From: Rhodoferax saidenbachensis
GTDB taxonomy: Bacteria; Pseudomonadota; Gammaproteobacteria; Burkholderiales; Burkholderiaceae_C
Direction of reading: 5' to 3'
DNA length: 64,000 bases
Assembly: GCF_001955715.1 (NCBI RefSeq)
Contig: NZ_CP019239.1
Coordinates: forward strand, 2,914,001 to 2,978,000
The position numbers were made by a program, and so were the translations under genes. Positions 20,494-29,656 of this stretch are shown piece after piece (position 1 is the stretch's first letter; every line of letters begins with the position of its first letter). Under the pieces are notes generated by a model. The model searched no databases and was not told the DNA's origin. It saw only the letters and a program-made list of their open reading frames with translations.

Positions 20494-22605
20494 TTACTCG
20501 TTGGACTGTGCGGGACGGTCCAGCAAAGCCTTCATGGACAACTTGATGCGGCCCTTTTCGTCGGTTTCCATGACCTTGACCTTGACGATCTGGCCTTCGG
20601 ACAGGTAGTCGGATACCTTCTCGACGCGCTCGTGGGCGATCTGGCTGATGTGCAGCAGACCGTCCTTGCCAGGCAGCAGGTTAACCAGAGCACCGAAGTC
20701 AAGAATCTTGGTGATCGGGCCTTCGTAAACCTTGCCAATTTCGACTTCCGCGGTGATCTGCTCGATGCGGCGCTTGGCTTCTTCAGCCTTGGCTGGATCA
20801 GCGGATGCGATGGTGATGGTGCCGTCTTCTTCGATGTTGATCTGGGTACCAGTTTCTTCGGTCAGCGCGCGGATGACAGCGCCGCCCTTGCCGATCACGT
20901 CACGGATCTTCTCGGGGTTGATCTTCATCGTGAACAGGCGCGGTGCGAAGTTGGACACTTCGGTCTTGGCTTCGGCCATCGCTTCTTGCATCTTGCCCAG
21001 AATGTGCATGCGTGCTTCCTTGGCCTGGGCCAAAGCGACTTGCATGATTTCCTTGGTAATGCCCTGGATCTTGATGTCCATCTGCAGCGCGGTAATACCG
21101 TTGGTGGTGCCGGCAACCTTGAAGTCCATATCGCCCAGGTGATCTTCGTCACCCAGAATGTCGGTCAACACGGCGAAGCGGTTGTCTTCCTTGATCAGAC
21201 CCATGGCGATACCCGCCACATGGGCTTTCATAGGCACGCCAGCGTCCATCAGCGACAGGCAGCCGCCGCAAACGGAGGCCATCGACGAGGAGCCGTTGGA
21301 TTCGGTGATTTCGGACACGACACGCATGGTGTACGGGAAGTCCTCCTTGGAAGGCAACACCGCGACCAGAGCGCGCTTGGCCAGACGGCCGTGGCCGATT
21401 TCGCGGCGCTTGGGCGTGCCCACGCGACCGGTTTCGCCAGTGGCAAACGGAGGCATGTTGTAGTGCAGCATGAAGCGGTCTTCGTATTCACCGGAGAGTG
21501 CGTCGATGCGTTGTGCGTCACGCTCAGTGCCCAGCGTGGTCACCACCAGCGCTTGCGTTTCACCACGGGTGAACAGTGCGGAACCGTGGGTACGGGGCAA
21601 CACGCCGTTGCGGATTTCGATGGCGCGCACAGTGCGTGTATCGCGGCCGTCGATGCGGGGCTCGCCTGCCAGAATTTGGCCGCGAACGATCTTGGCTTCG
21701 ATGTCAAACAGCATGCCGTCCACAGCCACGCTGTCGAACTCGACACCCTCAGCCTTCAGACCCATCTTGGTCCAGGTCGTCACTTCGCGCGTGGCCTTGG
21801 TACGCGCTTGCTTGTTGCGAATCTGGTAAGCCGCAGCGAGCTTTTCCTGGGCCAGGGCAACCACCTTGGCGATCAGGACTTCGTCCTTGGCAGGGGCTTT
21901 CCAGTCCCAGACCGGTTTGCCCGCGTCACGCACCAGTTCGTGGATCGCGTTGATAGCGATTGCACTTTGTTCGTGGCCATAAACCACGCCACCGAGCATG
22001 ATTTCTTCGGACAGTTGTTGTGCTTCGGACTCGACCATCAGCACAGCGGCTTCAGTACCAGCAACGACCAGATCCATGATGGAGTCTTTGCGCTGGGTCT
22101 GGCCAGGATTCAGAACGTATTCGCCGTTGACGTAACCGACGCGGGCTGCGCCGATGGGGCCGTTGAATGGTACGCCAGAGATGGACAGAGCGGCGCTCAC
22201 TGCGATCATCGCAGCGATGTCAGCGTCGACTTCGGGGTTCAACGACACGGTGTGGATCACCACGTGCACTTCGTTGAAGAAGCCTTCTGGGAACAGAGGG
22301 CGGATTGGGCGGTCGATCAGGCGGGACGTCAGCGTTTCAAATTCGCTGGGGCGGCCTTCGCGCTTGAAGAAGCTGCCGGGGATCTTGCCTGCAGCGTAGG
22401 TCTTTTCGAGGTAGTCAACGGTCAGGGGGAAGAAGTCCTGGCCGGGCTTGCCTTCGGTCTTGGCAACCACAGTGGCCAGCACAACGGTGCCGTCCATGTC
22501 CAGCAGCACAGCGCCGGTGGACTGGCGTGCGATTTCGCCGGTTTCCATGGTGACCGTGTGTTGGCCCCATTGGAAAGTCTTGGTAACTTTGTTGAACATT
22601 GTCAT
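20494..22605 (-). CDS. pnp: Polyribonucleotide nucleotidyltransferase (PNPase)
   Basis: PNPase is a phosphate-dependent 3'-5' exoribonuclease and a degradosome-type RNA decay enzyme. It has two RNase PH domains, the second with the catalytic aspartates in [22 protein letters not shown] domain ([16 protein letters not shown]) follows near residue 560, then an S1 domain near residue 620. I chose the ATG at 22603-22605 because GGAG lies 8 bases before it; a second in-frame ATG is two codons on. The length is 703. It follows rpsO, the classic order. Confidence 0.98.
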   Translation of the reverse strand: MTMFNKVTKTFQWGQHTVTMETGEIARQSTGAVLLDMDGTVVLATVVAKTEGKPGQDFFPLTVDYLEKTYAAGKIPGSFFKREGRPSEFETLTSRLIDRPIRPLFPEGFFNEVHVVIHTVSLNPEVDADIAAMIAVSAALSISGVPFNGPIGAARVGYVNGEYVLNPGQTQRKDSIMDLVVAGTEAAVLMVESEAQQLSEEIMLGGVVYGHEQSAIAINAIHELVRDAGKPVWDWKAPAKDEVLIAKVVALAQEKLAAAYQIRNKQARTKATREVTTWTKMGLKAEGVEFDSVAVDGMLFDIEAKIVRGQILAGEPRIDGRDTRTVRAIEIRNGVLPRTHGSALFTRGETQALVVTTLGTERDAQRIDALSGEYEDRFMLHYNMPPFATGETGRVGTPKRREIGHGRLAKRALVAVLPSKEDFPYTMRVVSEITESNGSSSMASVCGGCLSLMDAGVPMKAHVAGIAMGLIKEDNRFAVLTDILGDEDHLGDMDFKVAGTTNGITALQMDIKIQGITKEIMQVALAQAKEARMHILGKMQEAMAEAKTEVSNFAPRLFTMKINPEKIRDVIGKGGAVIRALTEETGTQINIEEDGTITIASADPAKAEEAKRRIEQITAEVEIGKVYEGPITKILDFGALVNLLPGKDGLLHISQIAHERVEKVSDYLSEGQIVKVKVMETDEKGRIKLSMKALLDRPAQSNE

Positions 22606-22681
22606 TTTCTTTTCTCCAGTTATTGTGGGAAGTGCAGGCCACCTCACCCAAGCCCGGAGCCAACATCACAGTCCACGATGC

Positions 22682-22725
22682 CATTCCAGAAAAACTCGGA
22701 AAAATCCCCGAATCGCTTTGGAATG
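22682..22725 (-). promoter_or_regulatory. Stem-loop in the pnp leader
   Basis: Arms CATTCCA (22682-22688) and TGGAATG (22719-22725) pair around an inner TCGG/CCGA hairpin. It lies between the rpsO terminator and the pnp start. In Escherichia coli a pnp leader hairpin is cut by RNase III for autoregulation; the same role here is inference. Confidence 0.45.
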
Positions 22726-22760
22726 ACACAGCTTCGTACTGTTTTTGCCGTCTCCGAAGT

Positions 22761-22796
22761 AAAAAACGCCTGAGCTAGTGACCTAACTCAGGCGTT
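22761..22796 (-). terminator. Rho-independent terminator after rpsO
   Basis: On the minus strand the arms AACGCCTGAG and CTCAGGCGTT, extended by TTAG/CTAG, form a strong stem followed by a run of T. It lies 18 bases after the rpsO stop codon and would limit read-through into pnp. Confidence 0.85.
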
Positions 22797-22814
22797 CATC
22801 ATTCGATCAGTCGC

Positions 22815-23081
22815 TTACTTGCGCAGACCCAGCTTCGCGATCAGGGCCACATAACGGTCGTGGTCCTTGGAATTCAGGTAGTCCAGCAGCTTGCGGCGAC
22901 GGCTCACCATGCGCAGCAGACCGCGGCGACCGTGGTGGTCCTTGGCGTGGGTCTTGAAGTGGGGGGTCAGCTCGTTGATACGGGCTGTCAGCAGAGCCAC
23001 TTGGACTTCTGGGCTACCGGTATCGCCGGCTTGGCGGGCGTTGTCTTTGACAACTGCAGCTTTGATGCTGGATGCGATCAT
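22815..23081 (-). CDS. rpsO: 30S ribosomal protein S15
   Basis: This protein binds the central domain of 16S rRNA and nucleates assembly of the small-subunit platform. The 88-residue sequence has the conserved [15 protein letters not shown], the [18 protein letters not shown] stretch and the terminal [10 protein letters not shown]. It is followed by a clear terminator and then pnp, the conserved rpsO-pnp pair. Confidence 0.98.
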   Translation of the reverse strand: MIASSIKAAVVKDNARQAGDTGSPEVQVALLTARINELTPHFKTHAKDHHGRRGLLRMVSRRRKLLDYLNSKDHDRYVALIAKLGLRK

Positions 23082-23219
23082 TTTTTCATTTCCTGTAGAT
23101 GGGCTCGCACAGCGTCAATACGGTGTGTTTGCCCCAGTTTTCAAACTTGCGCCAGCGGCTGGAACTGCTACTGGCGTGCGCCTTGCCGAATGCAAAGCCT
23201 GTCAATTATATACCGATGC

Positions 23220-23255
23220 GGGTCAGACCACTCGCGCAGTGATGTGCTCTGACCC
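23220..23255. terminator. Inverted repeat between the 23275 gene and rpsO
   Basis: Arms GGGTCAGA and TCTGACCC are perfect over 8 bases with a 20-base loop. It lies just beyond the stop of the 23275 gene and may end that transcript. No T-run follows. On the minus strand, TATAAT at 23210-23205 could be a -10 box for rpsO, but no good -35 box is seen. Confidence 0.3.
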
Positions 23256-23274
23256 CAACTGGCTAGAACTCTGT

Positions 23275-23652
23275 TTAGTAACCGGTCGCCCGCCCGGCGA
23301 TCACAGGCAAGGCCTCGTCGCTGATCAGGGCCCAGATGACCCGGACAATGGACTCGGAGGCGATCACGGTCTGCTTGTTTTGGCTGTTGACCAGCTTTTC
23401 ACGCAGTTCGCGCCGTACCTCGGGCAAGCCGGTCAGCTCAAAAATCACATGTATGCCGTCGCCCAGGGCCACCACATCGTCCAATGTGCAGACTTTGATA
23501 CCTGTCTGCTGGGCCAGTTGGCGCCCCGGGGTGTCCATCGCCTCGGCCACACATACCAGGTCCAGGCCGTGGCTGCGCTTGGCGAGCATCTGGCGCAGAA
23601 AGGCCGATCCGATGCGTCCCAAGCCAATGATGGCGATGCGTTGCTTGTCCAT
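23275..23652 (-). CDS. Small single-domain Rossmann-fold protein, oxidoreductase-like
   Basis: This protein of 125 residues begins MDKQRIAIIGLGRIGSAFLR, a textbook dinucleotide-binding motif. It then carries a dehydrogenase-like first half (VCVAEAMDTPG near residue 34, FELTGLPEVRRELRE near residue 70). It resembles the N-terminal NAD-binding domain of Gfo/Idh/MocA or homoserine dehydrogenases but stops before any catalytic domain. The C-terminus (VIAGRATGY) looks like a genuine end. It may be a free-standing nucleotide sensor or a truncated enzyme. It is 11 bases downstream of the acylase gene, probably in one operon. Confidence 0.7.
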   Translation of the reverse strand: MDKQRIAIIGLGRIGSAFLRQMLAKRSHGLDLVCVAEAMDTPGRQLAQQTGIKVCTLDDVVALGDGIHVIFELTGLPEVRRELREKLVNSQNKQTVIASESIVRVIWALISDEALPVIAGRATGY

Positions 23653-23663
23653 GGCGTGTTTCC

Positions 23664-25820
23664 TCAGGGGATAAGTGAATGGGTTGACCCGGCCAATGTT
23701 CGCTGGCCCGGCACGTAGTCTTCCCGCATCTTGCCACGGCGCTGGGCCTCGGTAAAAAGCACCGGTTTGGTTTGCATGGCAACAAACAGGGGTGTCTGGT
23801 CCGCAAAGTGCGGGGATTGGGCGTCCAGCGTGGCTGAACCGAACTGGTGCACGCTCTCGGAACTGAGTTGGCCTTGTTTGTCCCAGGTCACAAACATGAT
23901 GAAGGTGTCCCCGGCCACGGCATTCAGGCGCCCGTCTGTGCCCAAATTACCCCAGACCGAGCGGTAGGTGTCGCGCCCGCCATCAATCCCCAGGTCCACC
24001 GCGCCCCGGCGTATGCGGTTGACCTCGCCCCAGGTGGGGTCCAGCCGGCCAAAGTGGGTTTGCAGTGTGTCCATGGCTTTGCGCAGACCCGCCAGCGGCG
24101 CCACCACCGCTTCACCGTTCAGCGAAATCACGTTCTGCGCCGTCAGCAGCACCAGCGCCGCGCTGCGGTTGGCCTGGTCGGCACGCTGGTTCCAGCCTTT
24201 GAGCAGCACTTGCGCCTGTTGCAAGGCGCTGTCGCCCTGCGGATCCAGCGCCACCAGCTTGCGCACCAGCGCCACTGTTTCCGACCGGTCGCTGTACTGG
24301 ACGTCGTATTTGTAGCGCCGAAAGGCCTCGGCCGTGATGGCGCGGTCGGCACCAAAGGTCTCTTCCACGCGATAGGCGCGGTTGTTCATGCGCGTCTCTA
24401 TGCCCATGGTGGGCGAAAAATTGGCGGGTTGGAGCGCGTCCTCCGCTCCGGTGGCGTGGAATGGCGTGTTGTTGGAGTTGAAGACGAAGCCCGACTTGGG
24501 ATCCCAGATTTGCGGTGTTTTGGCAAACGGCAGGTAGTCTTTCCAGATCAGGTCGGAACGGTCCCCGGGCAGGTCGGCTTTCCAGTCGACGCCTTCCTTG
24601 CGGTTCGGGTAACGGCCGTTGTAGATGTAGCCAATGTGGCCCTTCGCGTCCGCATACACGTAGTTGATGCTGGGCAGCGTGTGCAGGGCCAGTGCAGCGC
24701 GCCACTCGTCAAAGTTGCGCGCCTTGTTTTGCCGGAAATACTGCAAAGGCTGTGCAATCTCCCCCATGCCGGCAAAGCGGATGGCGAACACGCCGTTGTC
24801 GGTGCGCAGCACCGGGCCATGGGCCGAGCGCAGCAAGGGCCGGTGAAAGGTCCAGGCCAGCGGGCCCAGCAGCTTGACACGCAGGGCAGCATCGCTGATC
24901 TCGAAGTCCTTCCACACGCCATCCAGTTGGTACTGGTTGTCATTGGCTGGATTGATGGTGAGCTTGTAGATATCAATCAGATCGGGCTGGTTGACCGTAG
25001 CAGCCCAGCCCAGATGCTCGTTGTGCCCGTGCAGCAGGAACGGGGCGCCGGGAAAAAACCCACCCGCCACGTGCCAGCCTTCGCCACTGTCCAAGACCGC
25101 CTCGTACCAGGCGACCGGCCCGGTGTAGGGCTGGTGCGAGTTGACCAGCAGGCGCGTGGCGCCGTCGGCGGAGCGGCTGGGCGCGACCGCAATGGCGTTA
25201 GAACCTATGGGGGGTTTCTCGTCGTCGGCTGCGGCCGTCTTGGCAGGCGCCGTAGGCGCGGTCAGGCGTTTGAGTTCCTTGTCCAGCCCGTAGAAAAACG
25301 GCGCCTTGAACGCAAAGCCCGCCGCAATGTCCCGCCCGGTGATGGGCAACGCGCCACGCACCGGCGCATAGGGGTGGATTGCCGCGTAGTAGTTGAGGCC
25401 GTCGGCATAGGCCTGCAGCACGTCGCGCACGTCCTGCGGCAAATCGCGCTCGTAGCCCGCGGCGATGGCGGGCCAGATGCCCATCAGGCGCACCAGGTAG
25501 TCGGTCGTGGCCGCAGCAGGCCCTTTACTCGCAGCCAACGTGCCGCGGGTGGCCAGCAGCACTTCCTGGATGGTGGCGAAATCGTCTTCGGCGTGCGCAT
25601 AAGCCAAGCCAAATGCCACGTCCACATCCTTGGGGCCGGTGATGTGGGGCACGCCCAACGCGCTGCGCTGGATGCGGGCGTGGTACTGGGCAGCCTTGTC
25701 GACAAAGACCTTGGGATCTGGTTGCGCGGGCTGGTCCCAGCGGTCTGCCACCACCACACCCGTGGCGGCCAGCAGCAAAATCAGTACGCCATATCCCAAC
25801 CACCGTCCGACTCGCCGCAT
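23664..25820 (-). CDS. Penicillin-acylase family N-terminal nucleophile hydrolase
   Basis: This is an exported amide hydrolase of the penicillin amidase family, made as one chain and self-cleaved into two subunits. An N-terminal hydrophobic segment (residues 10-27) should act as signal or anchor. The nucleophile serine is predicted at residue 207 in PPIGSNAIAV, after a short linker that would be cut out. Beta-subunit motifs NSHQPYTGP and HGHNEHLGWAATVN follow. Such enzymes deacylate penicillins, lipopeptides or acyl-homoserine lactones; the substrate cannot be read. The start at 25818-25820 (MRRVGRWLGY) gives 718 residues. The first ATG, at 25847, adds nine residues without a signal-like charge pattern. 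Confidence 0.88.
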   Translation of the reverse strand: MRRVGRWLGYGVLILLLAATGVVVADRWDQPAQPDPKVFVDKAAQYHARIQRSALGVPHITGPKDVDVAFGLAYAHAEDDFATIQEVLLATRGTLAASKGPAAATTDYLVRLMGIWPAIAAGYERDLPQDVRDVLQAYADGLNYYAAIHPYAPVRGALPITGRDIAAGFAFKAPFFYGLDKELKRLTAPTAPAKTAAADDEKPPIGSNAIAVAPSRSADGATRLLVNSHQPYTGPVAWYEAVLDSGEGWHVAGGFFPGAPFLLHGHNEHLGWAATVNQPDLIDIYKLTINPANDNQYQLDGVWKDFEISDAALRVKLLGPLAWTFHRPLLRSAHGPVLRTDNGVFAIRFAGMGEIAQPLQYFRQNKARNFDEWRAALALHTLPSINYVYADAKGHIGYIYNGRYPNRKEGVDWKADLPGDRSDLIWKDYLPFAKTPQIWDPKSGFVFNSNNTPFHATGAEDALQPANFSPTMGIETRMNNRAYRVEETFGADRAITAEAFRRYKYDVQYSDRSETVALVRKLVALDPQGDSALQQAQVLLKGWNQRADQANRSAALVLLTAQNVISLNGEAVVAPLAGLRKAMDTLQTHFGRLDPTWGEVNRIRRGAVDLGIDGGRDTYRSVWGNLGTDGRLNAVAGDTFIMFVTWDKQGQLSSESVHQFGSATLDAQSPHFADQTPLFVAMQTKPVLFTEAQRRGKMREDYVPGQRTLAGSTHSLIP

Positions 25821-25929
25821 CGCGCTACCTTTTGAAGTCCGGCACATGCCGTGCGCGCATTCTGCAGGCTAAGGCGCACAGGCAGCCCCGGGGGAATCCC
25901 TTCCCCGCAGTCGCGCAGGTGTCTCAGAT

Positions 25930-27201
25930 TCAGGGACGCTGCATCTTGCAGGTCGTGGGTAGTTCGGCCGCAGCCGCAGCGATGGTCTTGACCACTTTGA
26001 AGCCATAGCCCGATCCCTCCACGTCAAACTTCACGCCGGGGCTGCCCTGGCGCTCCATCACACCCACCACCAGCGTTTGCTGGAACTGGTGGTCACTGGT
26101 ACGCATGCTGCCGGTTTGACCGCCTAAAGTGACCTTGGCCCTCTCCAGCTGTGCGCCAACAGCTACCAAATCGATAGCATTTTCGTTGCCCGATTGCTTC
26201 ACGGTGGCGTCAATTGCCTGCGCCAGGGCTTCCACCATCAAATGCATACGCATGTGCACATAGTCGTCCGCCGGTTGCGGGTACCGTGCACGGAACGCTT
26301 TGTAAAAAGCCTCGCTGCCTGCGGTGGGTACGTTTGGCAACCAGTCGGCAACGGCCACCACCTTGCCCAGTCCCGAATCACCGATGGCGGCCGGTGCGCC
26401 CAGCGCATTGCCATAGAAGGTGTAGAACTTGCCCTCGAAGCCGACATCCTTGGCCGCCTTGATCAGCAGGCTCAGATCCGTCGTGAAGTTGCCGGTAATC
26501 ACCGCCTGCGCACCGCTAGCCTTGATCTTGGTGGCGTAGGGAATGAAGTCCTTGACCTTGCCCAAAGGGTGCAGTTCGTCACCCACAATTTGCACATCTG
26601 GGCGCACCAGATTCAGCTGCCGCCGGGCTTCACGTGCCACGGCCTGACCGAAGCTGTAGTCCTGCCCAATGATGTAGACGCTCTTGAGCGCCCGGTCTTC
26701 CTTGATACTCTCCATGAGTGCCGCCATGCGCATGTCGGCATGGGCATCAAAACGAAAATGCCAGAAACTGCATTTTTCATTGGTGAGCTCTGGCAACACC
26801 GCCGAATAGTTGAGGAAAAGCACCCTGCGCGTGGGCTCTCTCTCATTGTGTTTGTTGATGGCATCGATGAGCGATGCGGCCACGCCGGAGGAGTTGCCCT
26901 GCAGGATCACGCGCGCGCCGCCGTCAATGGCGGAGCGCAATGCCGAGAGTGCCTCTTCCGTCTGCCCTTTGCTGTCATACCGTTCCAGGGCCAGCTTCAC
27001 ACCGTCACGCGCATTGACCCGCTCCACGGCCCACACCAGGTTGCGAAAAACCGCCTCGCCGCCGGCCGCATTGGCGCCACTGAAACCTTCAATCACCGCC
27101 AGCTTGAACGGGGCCGCGGCATAGGCCATGTGACTGAAAAAAGCGATAGCAGATAGCGCCCCAACCAGCGATTTCAAGACCGGTGCCAAAAATTTAAACA
27201 T
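25930..27201 (-). CDS. Branched-chain amino-acid-type ABC transporter binding protein
   Basis: This periplasmic solute-binding protein belongs to the LivJ-like receptor family. A signal peptide spans about residues 1-28 (KSLVGALSAIAFFSHMAYA). The mature part has two Venus-flytrap lobes, with GFSGANAAGGEAV near the ligand cleft and SVYIIGQDYSFGQA in the hinge region. The start is MFKFLAPV (ATG at 27199-27201), giving 423 residues; an open extension to 27585 overlaps the heat-shock gene on the other strand and is not credible. No permease or ATPase genes are nearby, so it is an orphan receptor. The codons near 26155-26190 resemble repeat family A. Confidence 0.88.
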   Translation of the reverse strand: MFKFLAPVLKSLVGALSAIAFFSHMAYAAAPFKLAVIEGFSGANAAGGEAVFRNLVWAVERVNARDGVKLALERYDSKGQTEEALSALRSAIDGGARVILQGNSSGVAASLIDAINKHNEREPTRRVLFLNYSAVLPELTNEKCSFWHFRFDAHADMRMAALMESIKEDRALKSVYIIGQDYSFGQAVAREARRQLNLVRPDVQIVGDELHPLGKVKDFIPYATKIKASGAQAVITGNFTTDLSLLIKAAKDVGFEGKFYTFYGNALGAPAAIGDSGLGKVVAVADWLPNVPTAGSEAFYKAFRARYPQPADDYVHMRMHLMVEALAQAIDATVKQSGNENAIDLVAVGAQLERAKVTLGGQTGSMRTSDHQFQQTLVVGVMERQGSPGVKFDVEGSGYGFKVVKTIAAAAAELPTTCKMQRP

Positions 27202-27249
27202 GGGAAATTTCTCTTGAATTTGGGAGGAAGGAGCGCACTTCAGAAACAT

Positions 27250-27293
27250 GCGGCGCTCACGGTGAGAGCCGCGCAGTGTACTAGGAGTACCAC
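27250..27293 (+). promoter_or_regulatory. Hairpins hiding the hsp20 ribosome binding site (candidate RNA thermometer)
   Basis: A first hairpin pairs GCGGC (27250-27254) with GCCGC (27268-27272), extended inside by CTC/GAG. A second, 27276-27293, pairs GTACT with AGTAC, extended by GTG/CAC around a bulge. The AGGAG ribosome binding site (27283-27287) lies in its loop and 3' arm. This would be opened by heat. Small heat-shock genes are often controlled by such thermometers (ROSE and fourU types), but the exact class here is not one I recognise. Confidence 0.5.
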
Positions 27294-27294
27294 C

Positions 27295-27675
27295 ATGTTT
27301 TTCGCTACCTCTCCCGTTGCTTATTCTTCCGCCCTGCGCCGCCCCGCATACGCCCATGCCGGGCGCACCGTAGAGCGTTTTCTGGACGATGTACTGACCG
27401 GTTCCCGCCCCCAGTACGCACAGGACGACACCACGTTCACGCTGACACTGGACGTGCCGGGCATCGCCAAAGACCAGCTCAGCATTGCCATTGAAGATGC
27501 AGTGGTGCGCATCAGCAGCAAGGAAGGCGCACCCCGCCGTTACCGCGCCGCTTACGAACTGCCACAGGACATCGACGCAGCCCAATCCGAAGCCAAACTG
27601 GAAAACGGCGTGCTGACGCTCAAGCTGACCAAGAAAGTGCCGGTGAACAACGCCAGCGAACTGACCATCCAGTAA
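27295..27675 (+). CDS. Small heat-shock protein, Hsp20/alpha-crystallin family
   Basis: This ATP-independent chaperone holds unfolding proteins. The protein has 126 residues from the ATG at 27295, preceded by AGGAG. The alpha-crystallin domain covers about residues 45-120, with LTLDVPGIAKDQLSIAIED and the family motif LENGVLTLKLTKK. The N-terminal arm is short and the tail ends ELTIQ. It is divergent from the binding-protein gene on the other strand. The leader suggests thermal control of translation. Confidence 0.93.
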   Translation: MFFATSPVAYSSALRRPAYAHAGRTVERFLDDVLTGSRPQYAQDDTTFTLTLDVPGIAKDQLSIAIEDAVVRISSKEGAPRRYRAAYELPQDIDAAQSEAKLENGVLTLKLTKKVPVNNASELTIQ

Positions 27676-27683
27676 CCCGAAAC

Positions 27684-27745
27684 GCGCAAGTAGCTATCAA
27701 TTCAATAGCTGCTTGCGCATATCCCCAAAGGGCTACAGGCTCTTT
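27684..27745. repeat. Dispersed repeat family A, full copy
   Basis: Arms GCGCAAGTAGCTAT and ATAGCTGCTTGCGC form a 14-base stem with one wobble. They are followed by the family's outer part (CCAAAGGGCTACAGGCTC). It fills the gap between the converging hsp20 and tsaD genes and could stop transcription from both sides. Confidence 0.85.
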
Positions 27746-28801
27746 TTATAGTGAATGCAGGGGCCAGCGCGGTTTGACGTCAAAGGCGTAGGACTGCGTT
27801 GCCTGCTGCAGTCCGCTTTGCAGTCGCATGGCAGCGGCCATGGCAATCATGGCGCCGTTGTCGGTGCACAAATGCATTTCCGGGTAGTGCACCCGCACCT
27901 TGCGCTTGGCGCATTCGGCATTGAGTTGCGCGCGCAGTTCGCGGTTGGCGCCCACACCACCGGCCACCACCAAACGTGACAGGCCACTGTTCTTCAGCGC
28001 GGTCAAAGACTTCTTTACCAGCACATCCACAATCGCCGCCTGCGTGGACGCGGCCAGGTCCCAGCGTGCCTGTTCGGGCAACGCTTCAAACGTGGGCACA
28101 CCGGCTGCGGCCACCATTTTTTGCGACTGCACCAGCACCGCCGTTTTCAGCCCGGCAAACGAGAAATCCAGATTGCCACTGTGCAGCAGCGGGCGCGGCA
28201 AGGCGTAGGCCTTGGGGTTGCCCTTTTCCGCCATGCGCGCCAAGAGCGGGCCACCGGGATACGCCAGCCCCATGAGCTTGGCCGACTTGTCGAAGGCTTC
28301 GCCTGCAGCGTCATCAATCGTCTCGCCCAGTAGTTCGTAACGCCCCACGCCGTCCACACGCATCAACTGCGTGTGTCCGCCCGATACCAGCAGCGCCACA
28401 AAAGGAAACTCGGGCGGATCCGCGCTCAAAAATGGCGAGAGCAAATGCCCTTCCAAATGGTGCACGCCCAGCACCGGCTTGCCCAGCGCCGCTGCCATGG
28501 CGCAAGCCACACCGGCACCGACCAGCAAGGCGCCGGCCAGACCAGGGCCGCGCGTGAACGCCACCACATCCACCTCTTGCAAGGACTTGCCGGCACCGGC
28601 CAGCACTTCCTGCGTCAGCGGCAACACACGGCGAATATGGTCGCGGCTGGCGAGTTCAGGCACCACGCCACCAAAAGCCTGGTGCATTTCAATCTGGCTG
28701 TACAGGGCGTGCGACAACAACACCGGCACACCCGTGCCTTGTGTTTCCACCATCGCAACCCCTGTTTCGTCACACGACGACTCGAACCCCAAAACCAGCA
28801 T
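27746..28801 (-). CDS. tsaD: tRNA N6-adenosine threonylcarbamoyltransferase TsaD
   Basis: TsaD transfers threonylcarbamoyl to A37 of tRNAs that read ANN codons, an essential modification made with TsaB, TsaC and TsaE. The ASKHA-type fold is visible. The metal-binding histidines are in HHLEGHL near residue 111, with [10 protein letters not shown] at the N-terminus and [18 protein letters not shown] and ANRELRA later. The length of 351 is normal. The stop codon abuts a family A repeat. Confidence 0.98.
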   Translation of the reverse strand: MLVLGFESSCDETGVAMVETQGTGVPVLLSHALYSQIEMHQAFGGVVPELASRDHIRRVLPLTQEVLAGAGKSLQEVDVVAFTRGPGLAGALLVGAGVACAMAAALGKPVLGVHHLEGHLLSPFLSADPPEFPFVALLVSGGHTQLMRVDGVGRYELLGETIDDAAGEAFDKSAKLMGLAYPGGPLLARMAEKGNPKAYALPRPLLHSGNLDFSFAGLKTAVLVQSQKMVAAAGVPTFEALPEQARWDLAASTQAAIVDVLVKKSLTALKNSGLSRLVVAGGVGANRELRAQLNAECAKRKVRVHYPEMHLCTDNGAMIAMAAAMRLQSGLQQATQSYAFDVKPRWPLHSL

Positions 28802-28855
28802 TGTTTCTCCCAGTAAGGACCGAGTTTAGGGGATGCCTTGAAACGGCTTGGCACA

Positions 28856-29629
28856 ATGCTCACCATGCCCTTACACCTGTCCCCTGCCCTGTCAGACGCC
28901 GATGTCGAAAGCCTGGAGCGCGCCACGCTGGATGCCGTAGCCCCACCCGTGGTGGAAGCGGTAGACGGATGGCTGATTCCGATCGAGCAATCCACCGTGG
29001 GCCGCGCCAAAAGCGCCGTGCCGCTGCGCCACCATGGTCTGGACACCACGTTGTTAAAAGAGATTGAAGCGCGTTACACCGCCCACGGTCTGCCCGCCGC
29101 ATTTCGCGTGGCCGATCTGGCGGGACTAGCGCCGGTGCACCAGGCCTTGTTTGCGATGGGTTATGAGGCACGCCAACCCACGCTAGTGCAAACCGGCTCA
29201 GTCCACCGCCTGCGCGAAGTGTTTGCCGACTTGCCCACTGAGGTAGACACGCAGCCCAGCGCCGCCTGGGCAGCCGCTTGTATCGCCCCTGGGTTCGATC
29301 CGGTCGACGCCGCACACCGCGTGCAGGCGCTGCGCCGCAGCCGCGATGCGGCCTACGCCTGGGTCGAGGAAGACGGCCAGCCCCTTGCCGCGGGCACGGC
29401 CGCGTTCAGCCAGGGCTGGGCGAGCCTGCATGGCATACGCACCGCGCAGCAGGCGCGTGGGCGCGGACTGGCGGGCCGCATCCTGGCTGGCCTAGCACAG
29501 GCCGCGCTGGACCGCGGGTTGGAACGTGTGTTTTTGCAGGTGGAGGAAGGCAACACCAAGGCCCTGGCCTTGTACCAGCGCTGCGGCTTCACCACGGCCT
29601 GGCGCTACCACTACTGGCGCAAGCCCTGA
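28856..29629 (+). CDS. GNAT family N-acetyltransferase
   Basis: This protein of 257 residues has a C-terminal GNAT domain. The acetyl-CoA-binding motif ARGRGLAGRILAGL lies near residue 205, followed by the typical EEGNTKALALYQRCGF. The N-terminal 140 residues are less conserved and may form a second, degenerate GNAT domain, as in several two-domain members. The acceptor substrate is unknown. The start is uncertain: ATGs at 28856 and 28865 and a TTG at 28838 are all in frame, and none has a clear ribosome binding site. It is divergent from tsaD. Confidence 0.82.
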   Translation: MLTMPLHLSPALSDADVESLERATLDAVAPPVVEAVDGWLIPIEQSTVGRAKSAVPLRHHGLDTTLLKEIEARYTAHGLPAAFRVADLAGLAPVHQALFAMGYEARQPTLVQTGSVHRLREVFADLPTEVDTQPSAAWAAACIAPGFDPVDAAHRVQALRRSRDAAYAWVEEDGQPLAAGTAAFSQGWASLHGIRTAQQARGRGLAGRILAGLAQAALDRGLERVFLQVEEGNTKALALYQRCGFTTAWRYHYWRKP

Positions 29630-29641
29630 AGAACTGCTCAG

Positions 29642-29656
29642 GCCGGTGTGACCGGC
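29642..29656. terminator. Short hairpin between converging genes
   Basis: GCCGGT and ACCGGC pair around GTG, between the acetyltransferase stop and the repressor stop. No T-run is present, so it may terminate weakly or only block 3' decay. Confidence 0.4.

Noticed and set aside
20632..22773. Open frame of 713 codons opposite pnp
   Set aside because: pnp is certain on the minus strand. The antisense translation is histidine- and glycine-rich with no domain, as expected for GC-rich shadows.
27205..27250. Sigma-32 promoter for hsp20
   Set aside because: CTTGAA is present near 27212, but no CCCCAT-like -10 box lies at the right distance.
27202..27585. N-terminal extension of the solute-binding protein gene
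   Set aside because: The extension would place a signal peptide in the middle of the protein and overlaps the hsp20 gene on the other strand. The start at 27199-27201 fits an exported receptor.
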